Shown here in pieces: positions 30,638 to 46,252 of a DNA stretch of 64,000 nucleotides. Made by a program: the position numbers and the translations under genes. The notes beneath the pieces are model-generated. The model was not told where the DNA came from, searched no databases, and saw only the letters and a list, made by a program, of their open reading frames with translations. Origin of the DNA: an uncultured SAR86 cluster bacterium (lineage in GTDB: Bacteria; Pseudomonadota; Gammaproteobacteria; Magnimaribacterales; D2472); assembly GCA_902623535.1 (NCBI GenBank), contig CACNUA010000001.1:109711-173710 (forward strand). The letters run 5' to 3'. The first letter of the stretch is position 1, and each line of letters begins with the position of its first letter.

Positions 30638-31733
30638 AGTTGTTGCGAACAGAAAAACAACAAAGCAGATAACTGTTGGGGATGTACGTGTTGGAGGTAA
30701 GAGTCCTATTAGCATTCAATCCATGACCAATACAAATACTGAAGATGTTGATGCCACTGTAAAACAAATCAATGAGATTCATGCCGCAGGAGCTGATCTA
30801 GTAAGAGTTTCTGTTCCAACACTTGAAGCAGCTAAAGCATTTAAAAAGATAAAAAGTGCTGTAAAAATTCCTATAATCGCCGATATTCATTTTGACCATA
30901 AAATTGCTTTGGCAGTAGCAGATTCAGCAGATTGCCTTCGAATTAATCCAGGAAACATTGGTAAAGAAAATAAGATAAAAGAAGTTATTCAGGCTGCAAA
31001 GGATAATGAAATTCCAATCCGAATAGGAGTGAATGCCGGATCTTTAGAAAAAGAACTACAACGAAAATATGGTGAGCCTAACTCAGATGCTCTTGTTGAA
31101 TCTGCACTAAGGCATATTGATATACTCAAAAAGTATAATTTTGATCAATTTAAATTAAGTCTGAAAGCTTCAAATATTGATATGACAGTAAACAGTTATC
31201 GCAAGATATCAAAATTAATTGATCAACCACTTCACCTAGGAATAACAGAATCAGGCACCTTGCGATCTGGTGCGGTAAAGTCCTCGATTGGAATTGGAAT
31301 GCTACTAAGTGAAGGTATTGGCGATACAATTAGAATATCACTTGCATCTAATCCTGTTGATGAAGTTAAGGTAGGTTGGGATATTTTAAAAAGTCTTAAC
31401 TTGCGGAGTCGAGGTGTCAAAATCGTTGCCTGTCCTAGCTGTTCAAGACAAAACTTTGATGTTATCAACGTAGTTAATGAGCTTGAATCAAGATTTGAAG
31501 ATATTTCAGATGATATCGAAGTAGCTATAATCGGTTGTTATGTTAATGGTCCTGGAGAATCAAAAGCTGCAAATATAGGACTTACTGGAGCCTCCCCAAA
31601 GAATCTTATGTATGTCAATGGGGAACCAAGCGAAAAAGTTTCTAATGAGTCCCTGGTTGATAGAATTGAAACTGAAGTTCGTGACCAGTTAAAAAGAAAT
31701 CACAATGAATCTGATATTATTGCAAAGGGTTAG
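30630..31733 (+). CDS. ispG: 4-hydroxy-3-methylbut-2-enyl diphosphate synthase
   Basis: [47 protein letters not shown]. Confidence 0.96.
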   Translation: MDKVVANRKTTKQITVGDVRVGGKSPISIQSMTNTNTEDVDATVKQINEIHAAGADLVRVSVPTLEAAKAFKKIKSAVKIPIIADIHFDHKIALAVADSADCLRINPGNIGKENKIKEVIQAAKDNEIPIRIGVNAGSLEKELQRKYGEPNSDALVESALRHIDILKKYNFDQFKLSLKASNIDMTVNSYRKISKLIDQPLHLGITESGTLRSGAVKSSIGIGMLLSEGIGDTIRISLASNPVDEVKVGWDILKSLNLRSRGVKIVACPSCSRQNFDVINVVNELESRFEDISDDIEVAIIGCYVNGPGESKAANIGLTGASPKNLMYVNGEPSEKVSNESLVDRIETEVRDQLKRNHNESDIIAKG

Positions 31734-31735
31734 AG

Positions 31736-32974
31736 ATGAAATTTAAATCGCTAAGAGGGATGGACGATCTTTTTTCAATTGATCTTGACAAATGGCAAGC
31801 CCTTGAAACCTCATTTAAATCTGTATTCTTTAAATTTAATGCAGGTGAGGTAAGAAATCCCATACTTGAATCTACAGATCTGTTTACTCGTTCAGTAGGA
31901 TCATCATCAGATATTGTTAATAAAGAGCTATATACGTTTAATGATAGAAATGATGAGAGCATCTCACTTAGACCTGAAGGAACTGCTGGGTTGGTTAGGT
32001 CTCTAATAGAATCAAAGAAAGTTAATGATAGTGGAAAATATTGGTATCAGGGCCCAATGTTTAGATATGAGAGACCACAGAAAGGTCGATTGAGACAATT
32101 CCATCAAGTCGGAGTCGAGTATGTGGGATTTGAAGAGGGTCATGCAGAATTTGAAATAATGTCCCTAGTTATTGCTTTAATTGAGTCTGTCAAAATCAAA
32201 CATTACAACATCGAGATAAATCATCTTGGTAACACCAAAGTAAAACAAACATTTACAAATGCTCTCGTTGAATATCTGCAACAATTTGAAGCTGAACTAT
32301 CTGATCTTGAGCTCATAAGGCTTGGTAGTAACCCACTTAGAATTCTTGATTCAAAAGACCCAAAAACTCTAGAAATTCTTGAAAAATCTCCGTCATATAC
32401 TGATTTTCTTGAACCCGACCAAGTATCAATATTAAATAATTTATTAGATGATTTTGGTAAATCAAACATAACTATAAATTCAAAATTAGTGAGAGGTTTA
32501 GATTACTATACTGGATTCGTGTTTGAGGTAACTTCAAAAGAATTAGGATCTCAGGATTCATTCATTGGGGGTGGAAGGTATGACAATTTGTTCTCATCTT
32601 TGGGAGGGCAGGATATTCCTGCAATAGGGTTTGCAATTGGTTTAGAGAGAATGATTGATATTATGCCCGAATCTTCCAAAGCAAGTAAGAAAGTATTTAT
32701 TGTTAATATAACTAGTAATAATTCAAGATATCCATATAAAATAGCTCAAAATTTACGTTCACTAGATAAGAATATTGTTGTTGAAGATCCATTATTAACT
32801 TCAAGTGCTAAGTCGCAATTAAGACGTGCAAATAAAGTTGGTGCTGCTGTTGCATTAATTATAGGGGATGATGAAGTTTCCAAAAATGAAATTATTTGGA
32901 AAGATTTAGACAGTAAAATTGAGCAACAATCTCTATCGTTGGACGAATTGATTAATAAGTTTAATGAGTTATAG
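31736..32974 (+). CDS. hisS: histidyl-tRNA synthetase
   Basis: LRPEGTAGLVRS, GPMFRYERPQKGRLRQFHQVGVE, LVRGLDYYTG, GFAIGLERM. Confidence 0.96.
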   Translation: MKFKSLRGMDDLFSIDLDKWQALETSFKSVFFKFNAGEVRNPILESTDLFTRSVGSSSDIVNKELYTFNDRNDESISLRPEGTAGLVRSLIESKKVNDSGKYWYQGPMFRYERPQKGRLRQFHQVGVEYVGFEEGHAEFEIMSLVIALIESVKIKHYNIEINHLGNTKVKQTFTNALVEYLQQFEAELSDLELIRLGSNPLRILDSKDPKTLEILEKSPSYTDFLEPDQVSILNNLLDDFGKSNITINSKLVRGLDYYTGFVFEVTSKELGSQDSFIGGGRYDNLFSSLGGQDIPAIGFAIGLERMIDIMPESSKASKKVFIVNITSNNSRYPYKIAQNLRSLDKNIVVEDPLLTSSAKSQLRRANKVGAAVALIIGDDEVSKNEIIWKDLDSKIEQQSLSLDELINKFNEL

Positions 32975-32982
32975 GCTTAAAT

Positions 32983-33618
32983 ATGGTTGAATATAGAACT
33001 GACGAAGAAAGGCTCTCAGCAATTATTAATTTCTTTAATGATTATAAGAGACTTTTTGTTTGGGGCAGCGTCGTCCTTTTCCTAATAGTATTAATCTTTG
33101 TTTCTGTATCTAATTTTCGAGCAAATCAAGATTCTGCAGCTTACTCAGTTTATTCAAAGTGGTCAGAAATTGATTTTTCTGATGAAAGCAAAGCTAAAGA
33201 GGCAGATGGTCTCTTCAATTTACTCCAAAGTGATTACTCATCAACAGGGTTTTCAAACTTAGCTCTGGTAATTGAGTCTTCAAGGCTTGCAGAAGATAAA
33301 AACCTTGATGAAGCATTAGACCTTCTTTATAAGCTAAAAAATAAAACAAGCAGAGGTAACTTATTTAATTTAATTGCTAATTTAAATATTGGAAGAATTG
33401 AAATTGTTAATGGTAACTTCAATCTTGCCTTAAAAGCGCTTGATTCAATCTCTTTAGATAAAGAAAATGCCACAGTTGCATCTCTCAAAGGAGATGCCTT
33501 GCAGGGTCTCGGAAGACTTGAATTAGCTGGAATTCAATATACAAGAGCTATTGAGCTTTCTCAAATATCTGAGGAGCGAGCTGTTGCAGAATATAAACTA
33601 AAACTTATCAGCCAATGA
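32983..33618 (+). CDS. yfgM: YfgM-like TPR membrane protein
   Basis: N-terminal TM, TPR; between hisS and bamB. Confidence 0.85.
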   Translation: MVEYRTDEERLSAIINFFNDYKRLFVWGSVVLFLIVLIFVSVSNFRANQDSAAYSVYSKWSEIDFSDESKAKEADGLFNLLQSDYSSTGFSNLALVIESSRLAEDKNLDEALDLLYKLKNKTSRGNLFNLIANLNIGRIEIVNGNFNLALKALDSISLDKENATVASLKGDALQGLGRLELAGIQYTRAIELSQISEERAVAEYKLKLISQ

Positions 33619-34754
33619 TAAAAATCATTCTTAATTTAGCTCTATTATTAGCCATATCCAGTTGTTCAATACTAAATTTTTGGGCAGATGAAGAGGAGAA
33701 CTTAGAAGAACCAAGGCCTTTAGTGGATATTCAACCATCAGTCGAGCTCGACAGATCATGGTCTAGAAATTTTAACTCTGATAATGAATTAGGCAATTAC
33801 AGACCAGGTTTTAGCGGGGAAACAATTTTAATTACATCAGAAGACGGTGTGCTTTTCAAAGTTGATGCTAATAGAGGAAGTATTCTTCAAAAAGATAAGT
33901 TAAATCATAGGGTTTCAGTATCAAATGCTGTCGGCTTTGGAAAAATAGTTTTTGCCGATTCAAAGGGGTCTGTTCATGCATATTCATTGGAAGATTCATC
34001 ATTTCTATGGTCAAGCAATGTAGGCTCGGAGATACTTGCTTTACCTGCGATTGATGCGAAAGCAGTTATCGTTCATACATCGGGCGGTGAGTTGGTAGCA
34101 CTTAATCCTAATTCGGGTGAAAAGATATGGACATATAGATCCCAATTACCTTCGTTAACTGTCAGAGGTAACAGCATACCTGTAGTTGCAGATAACTTAG
34201 TTTACGCAACATTTGATAATGGAAGAATTGGCGTTTTTGACATTGGAAGTGGATTTTCTATTTGGGACGGCCCAATCTCATACAAAGAGGGAACTTCAGA
34301 ATTAGAGAATCTAATTGACGCAGATTCATCACCAGTTATTGAGGGAGGGTTAGTTTTTGCAACAAACTTTCAAGGAAACTTAACAGCATTTGATCCCTCT
34401 CAAAGAAGGGCTGTTTGGAGTTCGGATGCATCATCTTTTCATTCCCCATTAATAATTAAAGGAGTGATTATTGTTTTGAATAATGATGGATCAATTATTT
34501 CTTTCTCAGGTCAAACTCTATCAGAATCATGGACCAGTGAAGAATATCTTAGACGAGGTCTTAGTAATGCTACTGAGCATGATGGAAATGTTGTGTTTGG
34601 CGATATTGAAGGATATCTTCATGTAATAAACCCTCTAACCGGAAGAACAATTGGCAGAAAAAAAACTTCAAGTAATCCAATTCGATACGTTTCCAGCAGA
34701 GGAAATAAACTATTTGTATTAGACAGCGAATTAAGAATGATTGCTTTAGATTAG
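33615..34754 (+). CDS. bamB: outer membrane assembly lipoprotein BamB
   Basis: Lipobox LLAISSCS, PQQ-like beta-propeller repeats (GELVALNPNSGEKIWTYR). Confidence 0.93.
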   Translation: MIKIILNLALLLAISSCSILNFWADEEENLEEPRPLVDIQPSVELDRSWSRNFNSDNELGNYRPGFSGETILITSEDGVLFKVDANRGSILQKDKLNHRVSVSNAVGFGKIVFADSKGSVHAYSLEDSSFLWSSNVGSEILALPAIDAKAVIVHTSGGELVALNPNSGEKIWTYRSQLPSLTVRGNSIPVVADNLVYATFDNGRIGVFDIGSGFSIWDGPISYKEGTSELENLIDADSSPVIEGGLVFATNFQGNLTAFDPSQRRAVWSSDASSFHSPLIIKGVIIVLNNDGSIISFSGQTLSESWTSEEYLRRGLSNATEHDGNVVFGDIEGYLHVINPLTGRTIGRKKTSSNPIRYVSSRGNKLFVLDSELRMIALD

Positions 34755-34768
34755 AATGACCTGTAATC

Positions 34769-36166
34769 ATGATTTCTTCGGTAGCAATAATTGGAAAGCC
34801 CAACGTAGGCAAATCCTCAATTTTTAACAAACTTACTTCTAGTAGGTCAGCAATTGTTTCAAATTTTTCTGGTGTTACAAAAGACCGAAACATTGGCTAC
34901 CTAAAAACATCAACTAAAAATAAATACCTCATCATCGACACTGGGGGAATTGGTGAAACGGTAGATGATCTTCAAGACTCAATTTCTGCACAGGCCTGGT
35001 TTGCTGCAGAAGAGAGTGATCTAGTTCTTTTTGTTATTGATGGGTCAATAGAGCTATCATCAGAAGATCTTAATATTCTCTCTAAGCTTAGAAAAAGCAA
35101 TATAGATTTTAAAGTTGTAATCAATAAAGTAGATATAAAAAAACAGTCTGCTGCAAAAACTGACTTAATAAAAAAAGGCATCAATGAATTTATTCTTATC
35201 AGTGCAGAACACTCCATTGGTTTTAAGGAGCTAATAAACATAATTAAATCTTCAGTTAAACCAACAATTGACTCTATTATTGAACATGACAGCATTCATG
35301 TTGCTGTAATTGGAAGACCTAATAGTGGTAAATCTACTTTTATAAATTCTGTTACAAAAGATGATAGAGTTATTGTTTCAAATAGACCAGGAACTACTAT
35401 TGATAGCATCGATGTTCCTTTTCAGCTAGATGAGCAAAACTTTACCTTGATTGATACTGCTGGAATTCGAAAAAAGAATAAAAAAGGAAGCAACATTGAA
35501 TTTTTCTCATACATAAAAACTATTGATGCAATCTCTAGATCGCATATTGCTTTAGTATTCATTGACGCAGATCAGAATTTAGTTGATCAAGATTTTAAAA
35601 TTTTAAATTTAGCTAAACTCGAAGGTAAGCCAATAATACTGGTAATAAATAAAATGGATTTAATTTCAAAATCTAACGAAAAAAAACTATTTGAGGATCT
35701 TAATTATCAAAACCCTATTTTAAAAAATATTCAGTTAGTAAAAATCTCTGCACTGCATTCAACAGGGTTTCGATATCTATTTAAAGTTATCAACGAAACA
35801 AATAATAGAGCTGAATCTTCATTCACGACTTCAAAGCTTAATAAATTGTTGGATGAGGCGATTTCAAAAATTAATCAACCTTCTAAGAAAGGCAAGTCAA
35901 TAAAATTGAGATACATTAATTTTGGAGGTAAATACCCAACTACCTTCATAATTCACTCTAACTTTTCTAATTCGCAAATACCTAATCATTTACGAAGATA
36001 TTTAATTAATTTTTTTTATGAAAGATTAGACTTAAAGGGCATCGAATTAAGTTTGCTTTTTAAAAAAGGCAAGAATCCATTTGAGGGCAAAAAGAATAAG
36101 TTAACTGATCGACAAATTAAAAAGAAAAAAAGGCTTATTAAATTCACAAAAAAATCAAAAAATTAG
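34769..36166 (+). CDS. der: GTPase Der (EngA)
   Basis: Two GTPase domains: IIGKPNVGKSSIFN and VIGRPNSGKSTFIN, plus KH-like C-terminus. Confidence 0.95.
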   Translation: MISSVAIIGKPNVGKSSIFNKLTSSRSAIVSNFSGVTKDRNIGYLKTSTKNKYLIIDTGGIGETVDDLQDSISAQAWFAAEESDLVLFVIDGSIELSSEDLNILSKLRKSNIDFKVVINKVDIKKQSAAKTDLIKKGINEFILISAEHSIGFKELINIIKSSVKPTIDSIIEHDSIHVAVIGRPNSGKSTFINSVTKDDRVIVSNRPGTTIDSIDVPFQLDEQNFTLIDTAGIRKKNKKGSNIEFFSYIKTIDAISRSHIALVFIDADQNLVDQDFKILNLAKLEGKPIILVINKMDLISKSNEKKLFEDLNYQNPILKNIQLVKISALHSTGFRYLFKVINETNNRAESSFTTSKLNKLLDEAISKINQPSKKGKSIKLRYINFGGKYPTTFIIHSNFSNSQIPNHLRRYLINFFYERLDLKGIELSLLFKKGKNPFEGKKNKLTDRQIKKKKRLIKFTKKSKN

Positions 36167-36258
36167 GGATTATTTTATAAATAAGTCGTATAATTGATTA
36201 TAAGTGAAATTAATGTATAAAAAATATTTCAATTAATACGTATAATTACTGAATAAGA

Positions 36259-36274
36259 TTTATTTATAAATAAA
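36259..36274. repeat. 16-bp perfect palindrome upstream of sdhC
   Basis: TTTATTTATAAATAAA, ending three bases before the ATG at 36278. Confidence 0.7.
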
Positions 36275-36277
36275 CAA

Positions 36278-36670
36278 ATGTCCCAAAAAACTATTATTGC
36301 TAGGCCAGTAAACATTAATCTTTTTAAGATACGGCTACCAATATCAGCATTAATATCGATAACGCACAGAATATCTGGCATGTATGTTTTTTTTGTTACA
36401 CTTCCATTATCAATATTTCTTTTTCGAAATACCTCTTCGGAACTATCTTTTAGTAATGTTAATACATTATTGAAAAATAATAATATATTATCAACATTTG
36501 TTTACTTTAGCTTTCTTGTTTTTTTGTACCATATCATGACTGGTTTTAGACATTTGCTCATGGATATCCACATAGGTGAAAATCTCAAAGCTGCAAATGC
36601 AAGCGCTTATCTAGTCATTGGCCTTTGGTTATTGGCATCCTTATTTACTTTTTTAAGGTTCGGGTCATGA
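36278..36670 (+). CDS. sdhC: succinate dehydrogenase cytochrome b556 subunit
   Basis: ARPVNINLFKIRLPISALISITHRISG, FLYHIMTGFRHLLMD; upstream of sdhDAB. Confidence 0.94.
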   Translation: MSQKTIIARPVNINLFKIRLPISALISITHRISGMYVFFVTLPLSIFLFRNTSSELSFSNVNTLLKNNNILSTFVYFSFLVFLYHIMTGFRHLLMDIHIGENLKAANASAYLVIGLWLLASLFTFLRFGS

Positions 36671-37026
36671 GTGGTTCAACTATCTGGTACGTTCAAAGAC
36701 TTTCTGCACTTGTAAATTTAATTTACGTTTTTTGGGTTGGTAGTTTTTTCATTCTTAATGAAATAACTTTTGAAAATTGGTCATTTTTTTCATCAACATT
36801 CTTGTTTAAAGCTTCAACATCTTTGGTCATTATCTCAATTATTATCCACTCTTCTATTGGTTTATGGACTGTTGGAACAGACTATTTAACTCCGAGAACA
36901 CTTGGATTTGTTTCAGGTAATTTTGGAAATTATGCTGATTTATTGAGATTAATGTATCAACTGCTTTTTATAACTCTCTCATTAACATTTACTCTCACAA
37001 CTTTATATATGATTTGGTGGTTATAA
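36667..37026 (+). CDS. sdhD: succinate dehydrogenase membrane anchor subunit
   Basis: Start at ATG 36667 ([18 protein letters not shown]); three TMs with [15 protein letters not shown]. Confidence 0.88.
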   Translation: MSGSTIWYVQRLSALVNLIYVFWVGSFFILNEITFENWSFFSSTFLFKASTSLVIISIIIHSSIGLWTVGTDYLTPRTLGFVSGNFGNYADLLRLMYQLLFITLSLTFTLTTLYMIWWL

Positions 37027-37027
37027 A

Positions 37028-38815
37028 ATGGTTGGTCATTTAAATAAAGATAATATTCATACATTAGAATTCGATGCCTTAATTGTTGGTGGCGGTGGTT
37101 CCGGTATGCGCACATCCCTTGAGCTTGCCAAATCTGGACTTAAGACGGCTGTTGTATCAAAAGTTTTTCCAACAAGATCTCATACAGTTTCTGCTCAAGG
37201 TGGAATTACATGTGCTATACAAAGTGCTGATCCACATGATGATTGGAGATGGCATATGTTTGATACTGTCAAAGGTTCTGACTACATTGGTGATCAAGAT
37301 GCTATTGAATATATGTGTTCTGAGGGGCCTAAGGCTGTTTTTGAGTTAGAGCACATGGGTTTACCTTTTTCAAGGTTTGAAAATGGGCGTATCTATCAAA
37401 GACCATTTGGCGGGCAGTCAAAGGATTTTGGAAATGGAGGACAGGCATCAAGAACCTGTGCTGCAGCAGATAGAACAGGTCATGCTCTTCTTCATACTCT
37501 TTATCAAAATAATGTTAAGGAAGGCGCAAACTTTTTAAATGAATGGTTTGCTGTTGACTTGGTTAAAAACAAATTCAATGAGATAACAGGTGTAATTGCT
37601 TTTTCAATAGAGTCAGGTGAGGTCGCATATCTTAAATCTCGTGCAACTGTTCTTGCAACAGGTGGAGCTGGAAGGATTTATGCTTCAACTACAAATGCTC
37701 TAATTAATACAGGTGATGGATTAGGAATGTCACTAAGGGCAGGTTTTCCAGCACAAGATATGGAGATGTGGCAATTCCATCCAACAGGTATTCATGGTGC
37801 AGGCTCTCTCGTCACAGAGGGTTGTAGAGGAGAGGGTGGCTATCTAATAAATGCTGATGGAGAGAGATTCATGGAAAGATATGCTCCTAATGCAAAAGAT
37901 CTAGCTGGTAGAGATGTTGTTGCTCGGTCGATGGTACTAGAAATACTTGAAGGTAGAGGATGCGGTCCCAACAAGGATCACGTTTTGTTGAAACTGGACC
38001 ACTTAGGTGAGGAGATTTTAAATGCAAAGCTTCCAGGTATTTGTGAACTCTCAAAAACATTTGCTGGGGTAGATCCTGTCTACAAACCCATTCCAGTTGT
38101 GCCAACTTGCCACTACATGATGGGAGGAACCCCAACAAATATTCATGGTCAAGCATTCTCATCTGAAAATGAAGTTGATAATGAGATTCCAGGTCTATTC
38201 TCAGTCGGCGAGGCAGCCTGCGTTAGTGTACATGGTGCAAATAGGCTAGGAGGAAACTCATTACTGGATCTTGTCGTTTTTGGAAGAGCTGCAGGACTTC
38301 ATATTAACGAAGATTTAAAATCTGGTGGTGGCGTAGAAGAAGCTAACATTGATGATATTGAATCAGCACTTTACAGACTTAATAAGCTTAATGAATCCAA
38401 TTCTGGCTTTGAAGTAGCCGAAGTTAAAAGGGAACTTCAAGAAGTAATGCAGAATTTCTTTGGGGTCTTCAGGCGCGGTGAGTATATGGAAAAAGGTGTC
38501 AAGGCTCTTGAAGAGATAAGGGATAAGTGTGACAACTTGCATCTACATGACAAGAGCGATTCATTTAATACCAACCGCGTAGAGGCATTAGAGCTTCAAA
38601 ATTTACTTGAAGTTGCTGAAGCAACTGCAATCTCTTCTCTTAAGAGAAATGAAAGCCGTGGCGCACATGCTAGAGATGATTTTCCTGAAAGAGATGATGA
38701 AAATTGGCTTTGTCATTCCCTTTATGACCCTACTAAAAAAGATTTAAGAAAGAGACAAGTTAATTTTCAACCCAACACTATGGAAGCATTCCCTCCGAAG
38801 GTTAGGGCCTATTAA
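37028..38815 (+). CDS. sdhA: succinate dehydrogenase flavoprotein subunit
   Basis: [59 protein letters not shown]. Confidence 0.97.
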   Translation: MVGHLNKDNIHTLEFDALIVGGGGSGMRTSLELAKSGLKTAVVSKVFPTRSHTVSAQGGITCAIQSADPHDDWRWHMFDTVKGSDYIGDQDAIEYMCSEGPKAVFELEHMGLPFSRFENGRIYQRPFGGQSKDFGNGGQASRTCAAADRTGHALLHTLYQNNVKEGANFLNEWFAVDLVKNKFNEITGVIAFSIESGEVAYLKSRATVLATGGAGRIYASTTNALINTGDGLGMSLRAGFPAQDMEMWQFHPTGIHGAGSLVTEGCRGEGGYLINADGERFMERYAPNAKDLAGRDVVARSMVLEILEGRGCGPNKDHVLLKLDHLGEEILNAKLPGICELSKTFAGVDPVYKPIPVVPTCHYMMGGTPTNIHGQAFSSENEVDNEIPGLFSVGEAACVSVHGANRLGGNSLLDLVVFGRAAGLHINEDLKSGGGVEEANIDDIESALYRLNKLNESNSGFEVAEVKRELQEVMQNFFGVFRRGEYMEKGVKALEEIRDKCDNLHLHDKSDSFNTNRVEALELQNLLEVAEATAISSLKRNESRGAHARDDFPERDDENWLCHSLYDPTKKDLRKRQVNFQPNTMEAFPPKVRAY

Positions 38816-38830
38816 TTCAAGTGACCAGAG

Positions 38831-39577
38831 ATGATTGAAGTAAATATTTATAGATATAATCCTGAGACTGATAGATTTCCTTATATGCAGAAGTTTAACT
38901 TCGAGATGCCTGATCGAGACATCATGGTTCTTGAGTTATTAAATTCCCTTAAAGAATCTGATCCTACCATCTCATACAGAAGATCCTGTCGAGAGGGTGT
39001 ATGTGGCTCAGACGGTATGAGTATTAATGGCAAAAATGGTCTCGCTTGTATTACTCCAGTTTCAGAAGTTACTAAAGGTAATAAGCTTGAATTAAGACCT
39101 TTACCAGGACTCCCTGTCGTTAGAGATCTGGTTGTTGATATGACGGAGTTCTATGCGCAATACGAAAAGATCAAACCCTTTTTACAAAACGACACACCTT
39201 CACCCAACCAAGAACGTCTTCAATCTCCAAGTGATCGCGACAAGCTAGATGGATTATATGAATGCATTTTATGTGCATGCTGTTCAACAAGCTGTCCTTC
39301 ATTTTGGTGGAACCCAGATAAATTTGTTGGTCCAGCTGCATTGCTTCAGGCCTATCGATTTATAGCTGATACTCGGGATACTCGCACCGAAGAAAGATTA
39401 GATTCATTATCAGATCCGTTTAGTGTTTATCGATGTCATGGAATTATGAACTGTGTAAGCGTTTGTCCGAAAGGTCTTAATCCCAATAAGGCTATTGGAG
39501 AAATTAAATCAATGCTTCTAACTAACAGACGTCACGAAGCTGAGATTATTGCATCCGATGGAGGTGGCAGAAGTTAG
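38831..39577 (+). CDS. sdhB: succinate dehydrogenase iron-sulfur subunit
   Basis: RRSCREGVCGSDGMSINGKNGLACIT, CILCACCSTSCPSFWWNPDKFVGPAALLQAYRF. Confidence 0.97.
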   Translation: MIEVNIYRYNPETDRFPYMQKFNFEMPDRDIMVLELLNSLKESDPTISYRRSCREGVCGSDGMSINGKNGLACITPVSEVTKGNKLELRPLPGLPVVRDLVVDMTEFYAQYEKIKPFLQNDTPSPNQERLQSPSDRDKLDGLYECILCACCSTSCPSFWWNPDKFVGPAALLQAYRFIADTRDTRTEERLDSLSDPFSVYRCHGIMNCVSVCPKGLNPNKAIGEIKSMLLTNRRHEAEIIASDGGGRS

Positions 39578-42390
39578 ATGAGCAACATGGGGGAGTTTTG
39601 GTCAAGTTCGCACACTGCAGGAGGAAATGGCTCATATTTAGAAGGTCTATTTGAATCCTACTTAGAAGATCCAGCTAGTGTTCCAGAAGACTGGAAAAAT
39701 TATTTTGATAGTCTTCCAAGCAATCCCTCGGGGACAGATACTTCGCATGCGAAAGTCATTGAAAGATTTAGAAGTTATAAAAGTAAGTTACCTTCCCCTG
39801 TAAAACCCATCAATGAAAAACAAATAAGAGTTATTCAGTTAATACAATCTTACAGGAATAGAGGTCACATGAAATCCTCTTTAGACCCTTTAAACCTTCA
39901 AGAGCATGCTCAATGTGAGGACTTAACTCTTGAATATCATGGTCTTAATCAAGCAGATCTAGAAAGCGTTTTTCAAACAGATACCCTTAATATCGCAAAA
40001 GATAGCGCAACTCTGTCTGAGATAATTGAATCACTCGAAAGAATTTACTGTAATACACTAGGTATTGAATACAACTACATTACTAATGAAGTTGAGAGGA
40101 AGTGGTTTCAATCTAGATTGGAGCCTGGCGTAGGAAAAATAAAGTTCTCAAATGAAGAAAGGATTTATATTCTTAAACGGCTTGGGGCTGCTGATGGCCT
40201 AGCAAAGTTTTTGGCATCAAGGTATCCAGGAATGAAAAGATTTGGGATTGAGGGTGCTGAATCATTGATACCTCTCATTGATGGCCTAATTCAAAATACT
40301 GGAATTTTTGGTGCTCAACAAATATGTTTTGGAATGGCTCACAGGGGTAGGCTTAACTTATTGGTAAATGTTTTAGGAAAGTCACCCAAAGACTTATTTA
40401 TTGAGTTTGAGGAAGGTTATGAGCTAACCGGAGATAATACTGGAGATGTTAAATATCATTTAGGTGTCTCATCAAATATATTAACTCCTAATGGTGAGGT
40501 CCATGTTTCTTTGAACAACAACCCATCTCACTTGGAAATTGTTAACCCTGTAATACTAGGCTCAGTTAGAGCAAGACAGGATCGCTTGCTGGATACTGAA
40601 AGAGAGAAAGTAATACCAATCTTGATACATGGTGATGCATCTTTTTCTGGTCAGGGTGTGGTGATGGAGTCGCTACAAATGTCACAGACTAGAGCATATG
40701 GAGTCGGTGGAACTATTCATGTAATTGTTAACAATCAGATCGGCTTTACAACATCTAACAAAGAGGATGCAAGATCAACCCATTATTCAACTGACGTAGC
40801 TAAAATGATTGAGGCTCCAATCCTGCATGTCAATGCTGATGATCCTGAGATGGTGGTATTTGCAGCAAAACTTGCTTGCGAGTACAGACATACCTTTAAA
40901 AAGGACGTTGTTATAGATATGGTCTGTTTCAGGCGAAGAGGTCATAACGAAACTGATGATCCATCCCAGACGCAACCAAAAATGTATCAAGCTGTTGCAT
41001 CGCATCCTGGAATTAAAAAGCTTTATCAAGATCGTCTCATCGAAGATAACGTGATAACTCTTGATGAATGTAAAAACTTTGAGAAAAAATATAGAGAAAC
41101 TATCGAACAAGGAGAGTCTGTTGCACATAACCTTGCTACAGAACCTAATGAATCAATGTGGTTTGATTGGAATCCATACATGAATCAAGAATGGTGGGAT
41201 TTTGCGGATACTAAATTTAACTCAAAAAAATTCGCTGAACTTGGCTCCATAATTTCATCAATTCCCGAAGGCTTTGAACTCCAAAAACCAGTAACAAAAC
41301 TTTTTGAAGATAGACAAAAAATGAATAGCGGAGAAGCTAAGATTAATTGGGGTTTCGCTGAAATAATGGCGTACGCAACTTTACTCCATGAAGGCTATCC
41401 AGTAAGACTTACTGGTCAGGATGTTAGGAGGGGTACTTTTTCTCATCGCCATGCTGTTGTCCATAATAAAAAAGATGGAAATGCAGAGATGCCATTATTA
41501 CAAATTGCGAATGAGTCACAAACAAATTTAGAAATCTATGATTCTTTATTATCTGAGGAAGCTGTCTTGGGATTTGAGTATGGATATTCTGCAACATGGC
41601 CATCAGGACTAGTTATTTGGGAGGCTCAATTTGGTGACTTTGCTAATGGGGCTCAAGTAGTTATTGATCAATTCATAGTATCTGCTGAGCATAAGTGGGA
41701 AAGATTATCTGGCTTGGTTATGCTTTTACCTCATGGATATGAGGGCCAAGGTCCAGAGCACAGCTCAGCTAGGCTTGAAAGATTCCTCCAGCTTTGTGCC
41801 TTCAAAAATATACAAGTTTGTGTCCCGAGTACTCCGTCACAAATATTTCATCTCTTAAGACAACAAGCAAAAAGAAATTTGAGGAAGCCTCTTATAATTT
41901 TTTCACCTAAAAGCTTACTTCGAAATCCTGATGCTGTTTCTACTCTTGAGGATCTGACTAACGGCTCTTATGAGCTTGTCATTAATGATGGTGATGATGA
42001 GGAATCAGAAATCAAAAAGGTGGTTATGTGTTCTGGAAAACTTTACTACGATTTAAAAACAAAGCAGCGAGAAGTTGAAGATAAAACTACTGCTCTCACA
42101 AGGATTGAACAGCTTTATCCATTTCCATACGACGAGCTTGAGAATGCTATAAAGAAATACCCTAATGTATCTGAATTTATATGGGCTCAAGAAGAGCCGG
42201 CCAATCAAGGAGCATGGTTTAGTCATCGCCATCGCATACAAAGGGTTCTTGACAGATTTAAGAAAAATTTCATCATTGATTTAAGAAGCAGGCCGGCTGC
42301 TGCTGCACCAGCAGTAGGGTTAAATAAACTTCATGTTAAACAGCAACAAGAACTAGTAAATCAAGTATTTAGTGTTTCGGAGAAAATAAA

Positions 42391-42394
<4 letters not shown>
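39578..42394 (+). CDS. sucA: 2-oxoglutarate dehydrogenase E1
   Basis: [51 protein letters not shown]. Confidence 0.97.

Positions 42395-46248
<3,854 letters not shown>

Positions 46249-46252
<4 letters not shown>

Noticed and set aside
34570-34893. Antisense ORF spanning bamB end and der start
   Set aside because: Opposes two well-supported genes; no recognisable domain.
36121-36170. A-rich end of der as a second slippage site
   Set aside because: Lys-rich C-terminal tail is normal for Der in AT-rich genomes and no downstream frame continues into a recognisable protein.
40787-41128. Antisense ORF of 113 aa within sucA
   Set aside because: Shadow ORF opposite a strongly conserved gene; composition and sequence show no family features.
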